From positions 44,338,581 to 44,402,580 of the forward strand of contig OX442314.1 in assembly GCA_949358305.1 (NCBI GenBank): a stretch of DNA of 64,000 nucleotides, read 5' to 3'. A program made the position numbers and the translations under genes. The DNA comes from Strigamia acuminata. Taxonomy: Eukaryota; Arthropoda; Chilopoda; Geophilomorpha; Linotaeniidae. The notes under the pieces are model-generated. The model saw only the letters and a list, made by a program, of their open reading frames with translations, was not told where the DNA came from and did no database searches. Shown piece after piece: positions 33,162 to 43,581 of this stretch (the first letter of the stretch is position 1; every line of letters starts with the position of its first letter).

Positions 33162-34387
33162 TTGTTTAATGTTCATGTGAATATATAAAAACAAACTGAC
33201 AGAAAGCACATGTTCCTACTCAAATTAAAAGTAATACTGTAACTAAACATTTTGTAGTTTTTAGCTCAAGAGGTTGGGAGTGAATATGATAGAACACGTG
33301 GATGATTAACTACTTAATGATTCTTTTATTCAAATATTATACACCATTATAAAACAATGCGCTCAAACCTGATTGGTCGGTACCAGCAGGTCAATCAGAC
33401 ATTTACAAACACACTGGTGAAATGTTTCACCCAGTGTTATAAAATACAAACAAACATTCAATCCTAACTTATTTTATTCTACACTTACCGGTATTAAAAG
33501 AAAACCAAAGGCAAATGACTGGATCAAAATACATCGTAATGTCACTTCACTATAAGTTTGCTTAGTCACTCAATTATTGTACCTAATGATCCCATGATTA
33601 ACACTTACAAGGAGACTGCAAGAGTGTGAAATCCTAAATTGTTAAATTTTTTTTAAATAAAGCATTGTTATTGTGTAAACAGTCAATACTTTCTTTATTT
33701 CAAAGCACCTTTTTAGTGTATTGTTGCATGTAGTCACAACACACAGATTTCTTTTTAATGTGTCTTCCACGTGGTTTGAATTGTGTCTCATGAACTTCGA
33801 TTATTTTTGTTTGCAACAATAAGTAACCTAGCAGCCAAGCGCGCAGACTCCTCGATTCCTGTTGCGTAGCAACAAGAAACAAAACAAGAAAGACAAAGAC
33901 AAGAAAGATACATTAAAAACAATAAAAATGGGTGTTTTATTAAAATCCACTCAAAATACAGATATCATTCCTACGACCTAATGAGCTCTTTGTACCATTT
34001 GAGCACTGCACCATCAGTATCCCCGGACCTTTGGCAGCTCGCCCTACTGCGGTCCGAGTCCCAACCCTTGGGTTGTGAACAGCAACCTGCAGTTGCTTTC
34101 TGACCAGTACTCGGGTCAGGGTAGGCATTGAAACGGTGTGAACCCAAAACATAGAACAGCAGCAGGGCAACTCAGAGCTAATGAGCTAATGAGCTAATGG
34201 ATGAAAATACTACGGATGAAGACAATGCGATCTTAGACAAATTCCAGGCGACTTTGCATGAATTTGACGCGAATTTGGATGTTATTGTGCTGCGATCCTG
34301 GTTATTTCAAACAAATTACTAATAAATACGCTTGAATTACCGCAGTTGAATGCCACGAAGGACTTATATCAATACGGCCTTAAAATT
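33162..34387. other. 3' flank of copy C and spacer
   Basis: The first part matches the flanks of A and B. Sequence at 33,605-33,760 is homologous to the arms of the 49-50 kb palindrome. No gene recognised. Confidence 0.45.
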
Positions 34388-35672
34388 ATCTAGGGTTAAT
34401 TTAATACGAAATAAAAACACAAGTTTTTCAATAAAAATGCACACAATATTTATTAATCGGTTATACAATACGAGAATAAATGCAATAATATGAGGAATAT
34501 ACGGAAAGAACAATGGAAAAGGCGCGCAACGGCAGTTACACGCGCAAAGCGTCGTAATGGCGCTTAACAACACGAAGTTGTCAAGAAGACGGCTGTCTTC
34601 TCCGAACTTACGTACGATGGTCCTCGTGGCACGGGACGATAATTCACGCGAGTCTTCCACTCGAGCGTACGACGGCGATGGCGACGATGTGGGTCGGCGC
34701 GATGGCGGTGGTTCACGTCGGGCAGGCGACAGGCGGCTAAGGACAGCATTCCTGTTGCTTTCCCATTGGCCGAGAAATCCTATTGTTGTCAGCACACTCT
34801 AGTGGCTTTGTGAGAGAGCGACAGGAATGCTGTCCGATTGTTGTCGGCACACTCAAAATGTTGGGAAAAATTCTTGTTAATAAATAATTTTTTCTTGGTT
34901 TTTCGGGTGTTCTAGGGTTTTTTTCTTTTTTTTCTAACAAGTGGGGGCTCGCGCCCCCCCTAGACCCTCCGCAAACCTCACCTTAACTGGTTTTTCTAAT
35001 GTGATGGGGAAATGGGCACTTATTTAGTGGGGATATGGAAGTAGCACAGTGTGCCGACAACAATCGGACAGCATTCCTGTCGCTCTCTCACACAGCCACC
35101 AGAGTGTGTCGACAACAATAGGATTTCTCGACCAATGAGAGAGCGACAGGAATGCTGTCCTTAGTCGCTTGTGGCAGGCGTCCGTTCAGCGTACGACGGC
35201 GATGGCTAACGTTCGCGCGTTAGCAATGGCGGTGGTTCACGTCGGGCGGGAACTTCTACGCGAAGGCGTAAAGTAGCGGTGGCTTGCTTTACACAGTAAA
35301 TGGCTTGCCTTGCACTGTTTGTACAAGGAAAGCTTAGGACACTTGAAGTTAACACGGGTCACTATCAATACTTTTTGTCAGGAGCAGAAAAGCAGTGATG
35401 TTGTGAGTTGTGTTATTTAGTCAAGAGTCCCGATTGAAGCTAGGGCGCCAGCCCGGCACGCTTCAATATTGCGCAGATAATCTGTGCAATTAGCTAAAAC
35501 TGGTGCAACAAAGGATTATTGCACCATAACGGCTAATTGCCGTTTTTTTACCTCGGACAACCTGGGGTGATATGTGCCTAGGGAAGATTTCTCCCCTCGG
35601 TCATATGATCTGACTTGGCGTGTGCCAAGCCAAATGAATTAGGAAATAATTAATATTTATCTCCTAAGTGGT
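34388..35672. mobile_element. LTR-like dispersed repeat, copy 3, with nested insertion
   Basis: It starts TCTAGGGTTAATTTAATACG and ends with the block GTGATATGTGCCTAGGGA and CTAAGTGG shared with copies 1 and 2. A GCGTACGACGGCGATGG ... GGTGGTTCACGTCGGGC block occurs on both sides of the nested element (about 34,665-34,725 and 35,190-35,250), a local tandem duplication. Confidence 0.5.
34737..35164. mobile_element. MITE with long (about 115-bp) TIRs
   Basis: Termini CTAAGGACAGCATTCCTGT are perfect. Similarity continues inward for about 115 bp through CGACAACAATAGGATTTCTCG-type sequence, with an internal order change. The core has no coding capacity. Confidence 0.75.
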
Positions 35673-36170
35673 GAAACAGTTTGAGATCACCACAATTGGT
35701 GCAGCAATCAATGCAAGATCGAATGACGGTAAGAAGAGAAAGCACAGACGACGAAGAAATCGAAAGATTGCGAGTGTTGGCGAAACAATGCGGATGAACG
35801 TAAAGAAACGAAGATTATCTGATACGAGCCACGAGGGGAATAACGCGAGAAATAAAACCAGGTAAAATTGATTTTCTGTACCTCCTGCACACACGGAGCC
35901 AAAGTTTGAACCCAATCGTGGACTCGACTCAGTTGTGACTCACTCACTCTGATGCTCATTTTCATTCCCACACCAGCATGGCAACGCGGCCCGTGCACAC
36001 CTGCAACCGACCCCTTCTCGCTTCTCGTCACCCCCACTATGTGTCATTGTTGAGGGAGGAAGAGAGAGAGGGGAAATGCTTATAAACGATGTCAAGTCAT
36101 TTATGTGACAGTGAAGAATCGCATTTCATTCCATCACTTGATTGCAAAATAGGACATTTTGCACGTAATA
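35673..36170. other. Short spacer with basic open frame
   Basis: A small plus-strand frame at 35,668-35,865 rich in K/R overlaps the LTR-like repeat edge. It could be a gag remnant, but there is no motif to support that. Confidence 0.3.
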
Positions 36171-37256
36171 CACTGTAAAAAATAAAGGTGTCAGAGGGGT
36201 GTTCAGACAAATTTCTGCTGGGTGTTTTCTACTAGGTTCTACTTTAAGTACATAAAAGGTGTATAATTACTCCTCTTATATTTTTGTGGGTGTAAAAGTT
36301 TTCAAAATAGTACATCTTTGAGGGTGTAGGCTGATATATCTCCCTTAAGAGGGAGTAAAAATCAAGAGAGGGTGTTTTCTGCTCTTAACACCCTAGGGTG
36401 TTCAAAAAGCACCCCCAGATTGGGTGTTCTTTAGCAATTTTTGGGTGTTTCTCAACACTCATGAATGGGGTGCAAATTTTTGAGTGTTAGCTAACACCCT
36501 CAACAAAGTTTGTTTTGATGGGTGTTATTTTAAATCCATTTATTTTGATGAGTGTTTTCCAAAAATTATGAATTATGCTTGAAGAATTAAATCAAATATG
36601 TCATTTGAAGCAACTTAAATAGAAAAGTTGCTAAAGATTCTTTCATTTTCCATTTTAAGTTTGCAATTTAAACAATCACGCACCAGGGTAATTGAGGTGT
36701 GTTTCGATATCCACCTCCATAGGAAATTGTATCAAATTTTCAACCAAGGCATTGAATTCTTTTTGCCTTCTCCAATACTAATGGATGCATTAAAATACAT
36801 TTCATTGTGACTTTGGATGAAAATTGAATAAATTGTGATTTCATCACAATTGATTGTTCAAAATGCCGGGTGATGGCTGCATTAGGGTCAAATTTTATGG
36901 CTGCATTCGCATTTTGGTTTGGTTTGGGTTTTTCATTATTTTGGTAAAATGTATTTTTATTTAAATTATGTTTGTTTTACACTGCCTGGGTGAAGAGCTA
37001 GGTTATGGCAATGAGAATGCAAAATTTCTTGTTTAACACCTTTCTGAGAATTTACTAACACCCATTTAAAGGGTGTAACAGAAACACATGATTTTTTTTG
37101 GAACACCCTACTCGGAGTAGTAAAACACCCTAATACTAGGGTGTTGAATGAACACCTCAAAGCAAGGAGTAAAACTGCACTGAAAAAAGTGTTCAGTTAG
37201 TTGCAACCTCAAAACACCCTAAATGGAGTTATTTTACACCTTTATTTTTTACAGTG
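36171..37256. mobile_element. CACTG-ended TIR element with inverted GGGTGTT arrays
   Basis: TIRs CACTGTAAAAAATAAAGGTG and complement are flanked by TA (36,169-36,170 and 37,257-37,258), 1086 bp in all. The left and right thirds hold many GGGTGTT/AACACCC words in both orientations. The middle (about 36,540-36,990) lacks them and encodes nothing recognised. CACTA/EnSpm elements in plants have comparable subterminal repeats bound by transposase. Confidence 0.75.
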
Positions 37257-37665
37257 TACAATTTGTATTGGAATCACATGGCCATTAATCCTGTAATTCA
37301 ATTCTCGATGATTTCCGGTGAATGTTGTTTAGATTTTTTTCCCTGTTATCTACAATGGGCACATTCCATTTTGCTTTCGTGGAAACAGTTATGTGTATTT
37401 AGACACACACACACCGATTTCTCTTTGATTATCTGCTCAATGAAATGCGACATCTCCCCATTGGTCGAGACACCGATGATTCAGTGGCGCCATTTGGCAA
37501 CCTTCCAACAATATTTTGGCGCCAAAATGATAAGATAATTTATTTACCATTTCCCCTTCTTCCTTTTTTTTCTGTTTATCTATATTTTTTTTTATTCTTC
37601 CTTTCTATTAAAATTTATTTCTTGTAACAACTTTTTCAAAAATCGAGCTTTCACTCATTTCATTA

Positions 37666-38168
37666 GGGGCCGTCCATAAATTACGTAACGCAGATTTTTC
37701 GATTTTTAGACCCCCTCCCCCCCCCCGTAACAAGGTTGTAACAAATCCACAACTCCCCCCCCCCCCTTAGAATATTACGTAACAAAACTTACCACCCCCC
37801 CAAAAAAAAAATTTTTAATACAAAATTTTGATACAAAATTTCACAAAAATTTTAAATTTTTTACAAAAATTTTAACAAAATTTCCAAAATTTCAAAAATT
37901 TCAACAAAATTTCAAAAATTTCAAAAATCGAAAAAAAAATTTTAAAAATGTAAAAGAAAATTTGAAAAATTTAAATTTTTTTACAAAAATTTTTTTACAA
38001 AAATTTAAAATTCACAATAATAATAAATTGAAACAATAAAATTAAAATTTTTACTTTTTGTTACGTAACATTTTTAAGAACCCCTCCTCCCCGTCGTAAC
38101 AACCCTTAACAAAATTTTAAACCCCCTCTCCCCCCTCTCCAGGCGTTACGTAATTTATGGACGGCCCC
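37666..38168. mobile_element. MITE with GGGGCCGTCCATAAATTACG termini and TTA target duplication
   Basis: It is a 503-bp element with TIRs starting GGGGCCGTCCATAAATTACG, flanked by TTA (37,663-37,665 and 38,169-38,171). Inside, poly-C runs sit near both ends and an AAAATTT-rich core in the middle. From memory this terminus is widespread in arthropod genomes. TTA fits a PIF/Harbinger-like target (TWA). Confidence 0.75.
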
Positions 38169-41050
38169 TTATTACGAAATCGATAAATTTTGACTCAAAT
38201 TTTGACTCTCTCCCCTCTAGAGTGTGGGTAAGATTACGGTGGTCGAACTTTGGTTTTGCTTGAATCCTCCAAACTGGGTTTAGTGGTTGGGAGGAGCTTG
38301 GAGTAAAAGGAAGCATTTGCCAAGTTGACTGCGCACTCTCATTGGCCGAGGCTGACCTTGATGTTTTCAGTGACTCACTCGTGTTTCTCCCGCGCAGCAC
38401 ACGAAGCTCACTCTGTCTTTTCATTTGGAGGACCCCCAACGCAACACACTGCGTCATTCACACGTGGAGTTGGAGACTGGTGAGTGGCAAATGTAGTGTA
38501 ACTAAACATATTTATTTGTGTGCTTTTGATTGTGGAAGATGAGATGAGATGAGTGGATGTATGCGAATGTCTGAAATGATGTCACAGGTATGCGAAGATA
38601 TGTTATACATATTTTCCAATGACAATTCATTATGTCAAACAATTTTTATTTATTTAAAACAAAATTTTCTCTTTTTTTTTTCTCTTTTGAGTTAAAAATT
38701 GATTTTAAAGAGCAAGTCACGTTTCACTTGATGGGATTATTGATTTGCTGTAAATTTTCTACATTTGTGTGCCACAAATTACAATTTTTTAGACTCGAGT
38801 ATTTTAATTGCACGCTTGAAACACGTTTTAAGTTGTAAAAACTACATCGAGGCCTCGCAGACAGCTTGGCACCTGTGTCGACGCCCTCAACCTTTTCATG
38901 GCGTCTGCGGTGCGTGCACAACCAACAGGAACTTACAGAATGTAATTTGCATTTTTCGTCACGGATGGTAAACTCGCACACCTGGATCCGGCACACATTG
39001 CATTTAAAATCCCATTTGTTCAAGCATTTGTTTGATTTCTTTGTGATTGCATGTTTTCTGCTTAAAACGGATTCCATAAATTTATTTTATTTATTTTTTT
39101 TTTTTGCTACATTTTTCTTTTTAAAATTCATCTTTCTATCGTGTTCTCAAACACGATATTTCGAGCATCATTCTAGTCTCTAGTCTTCCAGGAACACATC
39201 TCGGCAATCTCGGGCTCGAGAGCATTCTGAGAACTAGGTTATCGATCAATGGTTGGAAATTGTGCGCGATGTGTTCCAATAATCAAAATCATCACATTTC
39301 TGGAATTCCTTAGCCAATATTTCTCATCCAATATCAAATTAAAAATTATAATAACATTTTATGTTTAAAAAAAAAATATACTCGTATAGATTTTATATTT
39401 TATTTTATTTTTTATTATTTTATTCGTTTTAATTATCAAAATGTACAAAATCAAATGTTTCCCTCCCGAGTGATTTTATTGGGTTCATTCGCCGTATTTC
39501 AACCGATTGACCTTGAAATATTGCATTCGTCTATTCGGGTGTCATGGCAACAACATCCAAACGATGATGTGGATGGTGCAAATCGATTCCAGCGATCTGA
39601 CGTCACAAGATTCATTCATGCACTCGTATTAAGTCCCCGTTCGTCTCCAAACGTTCTTCGGAAAGGGGATCCAGACCCACAAATATAGAAACTGTCTCCA
39701 GACACAGATTGCTAGTTAAAACTCATTCCATTTTCTCCGTTTACAACATTTATAACGATAATAACGTTTTCCAGGTAAGACAGATTTTTAGTATTTTTCG
39801 GGAGTTTTCGTTCCACGACAACCAAACCAATCCGATAACGTAACGCAGTTTAGAAAACAAAAGTTGTCTAAACATTTTTTATTACACGAGATGTTTCAAT
39901 AAGACATTTAAATTCGGAGGAAAGGGATCGTGATCCGTGTGGCATTTGCATGTTTACGTGCAATCTGACATTCAGCCGTTCTATGTGTTGAAAACGGAAA
40001 AAGAGCACAGATGGGAAGCAATGAGGAACCAACCAAGCGGGACAGAAAAGCCCACTTTAATTTGGCAAGGGGGTGCTTTTATGTCTAAAAAACATGCTCA
40101 AATTTCGCTTTTAATCGCCACATTTCACATGAAAAAACCCGAAATTTAATATAAACATAAATATAAATGCAAATACAAAATTATAACAAAAATTTTCGAA
40201 AAATTGGGAATAGAAAAATTTCTTTCTCCCCCTTAAAAAATTTCTCAATAAAAAAAACTTCCATCTTCGGAAATGAAAACAAGTTTGCGACGAATCTCTG
40301 CCTCTCGCAGCCCGCGACGCGTTCGCGTTCCCCCTATAAATGAACGCATCCCATCGACATAACATGGTGCAGCTCTTCTTTTGTTCGCACACATCCAATC
40401 AATACAGGAATTCGGTGAAAAATTACCGCGCATGTGTGTGTGTGCATGGCAGCTGGGGGGCGTCCCTCCCTCGCTCTCGTTCTCCCCTACACTTCCCCCT
40501 CCCCAGAGCCACTTGGTTTCGTCCGATATTTTGTTGTGTCACCATGTTTCTCGGATACCATACACGTGACGACTAGATGGCACCGTTTTTCACATCCATC
40601 AGACAACAAGCAGCTCTATTCACAGGTGTGTTCTTTCTGCTTCTTAAACAAGTGTTCAGAGACAAGTAGTCTCTAATAACACCGACGACACGACACCAGT
40701 GAAGTGCACATTTGCGTTCTTCTAAGAATTCATTTCTTTGATTCCACTCCATTTCATTAACCAATCAAACGGGATAAATAATGTGAATTAATTTATTTCT
40801 TTATTATTTCTTTATTTATTTTTTGCTGGTAACAAAAATAAAAATGGAAAAGTGTTGTCGTTGAATGTATTTGCAACAACATCTGTTTGTTTCTCACGTG
40901 TGTTTCAAGTGATTAGAACTTCCCTGTGTGAATGGAATAACCTGAATTCCTGAATGCATAGTTTCTGCATGTGTTATCATCACATTGATTGTGTGAAGTA
41001 ACTTGTATCAGTCAATGATATCTTTCTATTTTGATTTGAACATTTTTCAG
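38169..41050. other. Gene-poor region upstream of DLK; possible 5' exons
   Basis: No coding exon was recognised. Candidate 5' UTR splice donors are GGAGACTG|GTGAGTGG near 38,480 and TTTTCCAG|GTAAGAC near 39,775. The sequence is higher in GC near 38.3-38.5 and 40.3-40.6 kb, as promoters can be. RNA data would be needed to place the start site. Confidence 0.25.
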
Positions 41051-41264
41051 GTGTTAAGAAGATAAGGAAGATCGAGGAGAAAATGTTGATTTAAGTATTG
41101 TCGAAAAGGACCACTTACATGCATACTTCTCTGACGGAAATGGCGGGATCTGTCCAATTGGACAACCCACCTACAAAAGACGAACCGTTTGATAGTAGAA
41201 ATACCCGCACTTCGTTGGTCGTTCTTACGCCGACTTCGATGGATAAGGATGAGTTCACTAATAG
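41051..41264 (+). CDS. Possible first coding exon of the DLK gene
   Basis: After a CATTTTTCAG acceptor at 41,050 the segment has an ATG at 41,119. An open 48-codon frame follows (MHTSLTEMAGSVQLDN...), ending at AG|GTGAAT (41,264, phase 2). It is on the DLK strand and just upstream of it. I could not join it in frame to the next exon, so membership of the DLK transcript is tentative. Confidence 0.35.
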
Positions 41265-41595
41265 GTGAATTTGCATTTTTAACATAAACAAAATGAATTC
41301 CTATAACGCTGTTTGGGATCACGTTAAGTCGCTTCAATCTACTGTTCCTACAATGCTGATTTAAGCTTGTCACCATGGCTGGTGGAGGTTGTAAATAATG
41401 TCCCCCATTTGCACCAACAGTCCAAGTTGTAGTAAATTGGGTAAATCTCCATCAGGATTATATCGTATTGATGACTCCAAGCAGAGTGCAACACAATCTG
41501 TCCTGGCATGTTTTGCTACCGTATTACCTCGTATAAAGCAGCATGCAGTTGGGCACGAGTTTACCAGGTTTTTAAAATTGCGTACAAAAAGTTTA

Positions 41596-43065
41596 TACCG
41601 GCATGCCGGTATAAAGTGAAACATGCCGGTATAAGTGAAAAAGCGGGTTTTTTGTTTTTTTACTTTAAAGAGCCTGGATGAATAATTATGTTGGTTTTTG
41701 GGCTTAAAATTAAAGGGTCGTGGTTTTGCCAGCGTCGAAATTCGCCAGCTTCTCGTTTTTTAGCGTGAGTTTATTATTATTTCTATTATTATTTTCAATA
41801 ATGTTTTGCCAGCTTCTGATGGTGCCAGCGTCTATTGTTGCCAGCGTCAGTAGGTCTTAGCGTATAATAAATTAAATAATAAAAAAAATAATAAGTAATA
41901 AAAAAATAATAATAATAATAATAATACTTTTATTGGATTTTGCCAGCGTTCTTAATTTCAGCGTCGCAACGACCTGATGCTCTCCTCGCAGGACCTCACC
42001 GCCAACGACTGCCAATGGCTGCTTGAGCTGGGCGCCGTGCGCAGGGACAAATGCCCCACCTCCATCTTCGCCATGTCGCCCGAAAACATGTCGTCCGAGG
42101 ACTCGGACTACCACGACGGCGCGAGCGTGAGCGGGTGCGACGCGGGCGACGCCGCCTCCGTGCACTACGGGCTGCACAAGGGCCTCGACCGCTCGATGGT
42201 GCAGTCCGACTACGCGCTCACCACGTGGAGCAAGCTGAGGAAGGGCGGGGGCGGCGGCGTCGAGCGCGCGCCGCCCAACGTGGCGGGGACGAAGAGTCGC
42301 AGTCTGCCCAACTTGTTGCGCCAGTCGCTGAGCGCGTCGGAGATCGGCATGAGCCAGCTGAACGTGTCGTCCGACTCCGAGCAGTGCGTGCCCGTGTACG
42401 ACGTGCAGCAGTCGAGCGTCTCGTCACATTCCAGGTCGTCGCAGAGCAGCCAGTCGTTCTCACTCGTGCGTCTCTTCATCCAGCAGAAGAACAGTGGACA
42501 GAACAGTCTGGAGGAGTCCATCTCCTCGATCCAGTCGGACTGGTAACGTTTTCGCGACGTGTTACGTTAGCGTGTATGCGACGCGTACGTTACGCAAAAA
42601 CGAACGCTGGCGGTCAAAACGCTGGCAAAGTGAGACGCTGGCAGAAAAAACGCTGGCACTATAAACGCTGGCAGTGTAGACGCTGGCAAGAACAAGGCTG
42701 GCAAAAAACTGAATATTAATTTATTTATTCATTTATTTAAAACGCTAAACAAGCAATAAGCTGGCAAAAAAAAAAAAAAATTGAACAAATGCTAAAAATA
42801 TAGACGCTGGCAGCCTTAGACGCTGGCAACGTCGTGCACCAAATTAAAGCTTTCCTAATTTTCTGCAGATTTTACAAAAATTTGTGTAAATTTATAAAAA
42901 TTTAAGGCAATTTCTTACATTTTTGAGATCTAAAAAGAATTTTATGCTTGTTTTGGCTGAATACTAATTTAGAAAAATTTGTACTCTCTTACATCAATCT
43001 GCCGTTAAAAACGAGGTTTATCAGCATGCCGGTATAACTCGCACTACACCGGCATGCAGCTTAAT
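41596..43065. mobile_element. Foldback-like element with nested inverted word arrays
   Basis: Outer words ACCGGCATGCCGGTATAA occur at 41,596-41,634 and inverted at 43,024-43,062. Inside, GCCAGCGTC-type words are repeated on the left (41,727-41,965). Their reverse complement ACGCTGGC is repeated on the right (about 42,603-42,830, nine or more copies). Between them lies a GC-rich exon-like open frame. Confidence 0.65.
41962..42546 (+). CDS. GC-rich 195-residue exon-like frame inside the foldback element, unknown product
   Basis: After a TTCTTAATTTCAG acceptor, an open frame runs RRNDLMLSSQDLTANDCQWL to a final SSIQSDW and stop. It is Ser-rich with a Gly run (KLRKGGGGG) and TKSRSLPNLLRQSLSASEIG. 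Base composition is far GC-richer than its surroundings, as for a real coding exon. I do not recognise the protein. It could be the last exon of a cellular gene captured by the element, or a resident exon around which arrays grew. It cannot be spliced in frame to the 41,264 donor. Confidence 0.5.
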   Translation, partial: RRNDLMLSSQDLTANDCQWLLELGAVRRDKCPTSIFAMSPENMSSEDSDYHDGASVSGCDAGDAASVHYGLHKGLDRSMVQSDYALTTWSKLRKGGGGGVERAPPNVAGTKSRSLPNLLRQSLSASEIGMSQLNVSSDSEQCVPVYDVQQSSVSSHSRSSQSSQSFSLVRLFIQQKNSGQNSLEESISSIQSDW

Positions 43066-43581
43066 GTTAGGTAATACGTTACAAGTGATCAATCAATTCT
43101 TTGAGTAAATGAGTAAAACAAATCAAATATTTAACAATTTCGGAAACAATTCTTGGTTTTGATGGCACAATGTTGCTAATTTTTATGGCTTTTGCGAAAC
43201 CCTGTTTATGATTTATTCTACGTACTTTTATAGTCTAAAATTGATGTTTATTAGGTTTTAAATGGTTACAATGTTTACAATGTTATGTAAGTTAAGAGTC
43301 AAAAATTGAAATGTGTGTTTTCATTGAAATTATATAACATCAACAAGTAAATGATGTTATTTATATCTTGTCCAAGATAATTCAGTACCTTTAAAAAATA
43401 TTCCGCCAGGAGGCGTACCATAATACGGGCATCCGGTCTCTGGCTAACCAGTCCAATTTTTTACTGACATCAGGTCAGCACGTAAATTTTAGTAATTCCA
43501 AAAATTGACGTATTTTCTTAAATTTCTTTGGAAATTTGATCGCCTTCTTGTTGTTTTCTTGTTGTTCGGTATTTCAAGATC
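43066..43581. other. AT-rich intron/upstream sequence
   Basis: No features recognised between the foldback element and the first confident DLK exon. Confidence 0.4.

Noticed and set aside
42051-42719. 222-codon frame overlapping the GC-rich exon
   Set aside because: Arg-rich shifted frame of a GC-rich exon. The 41,962-42,546 frame has the sensible composition, acceptor and stop.
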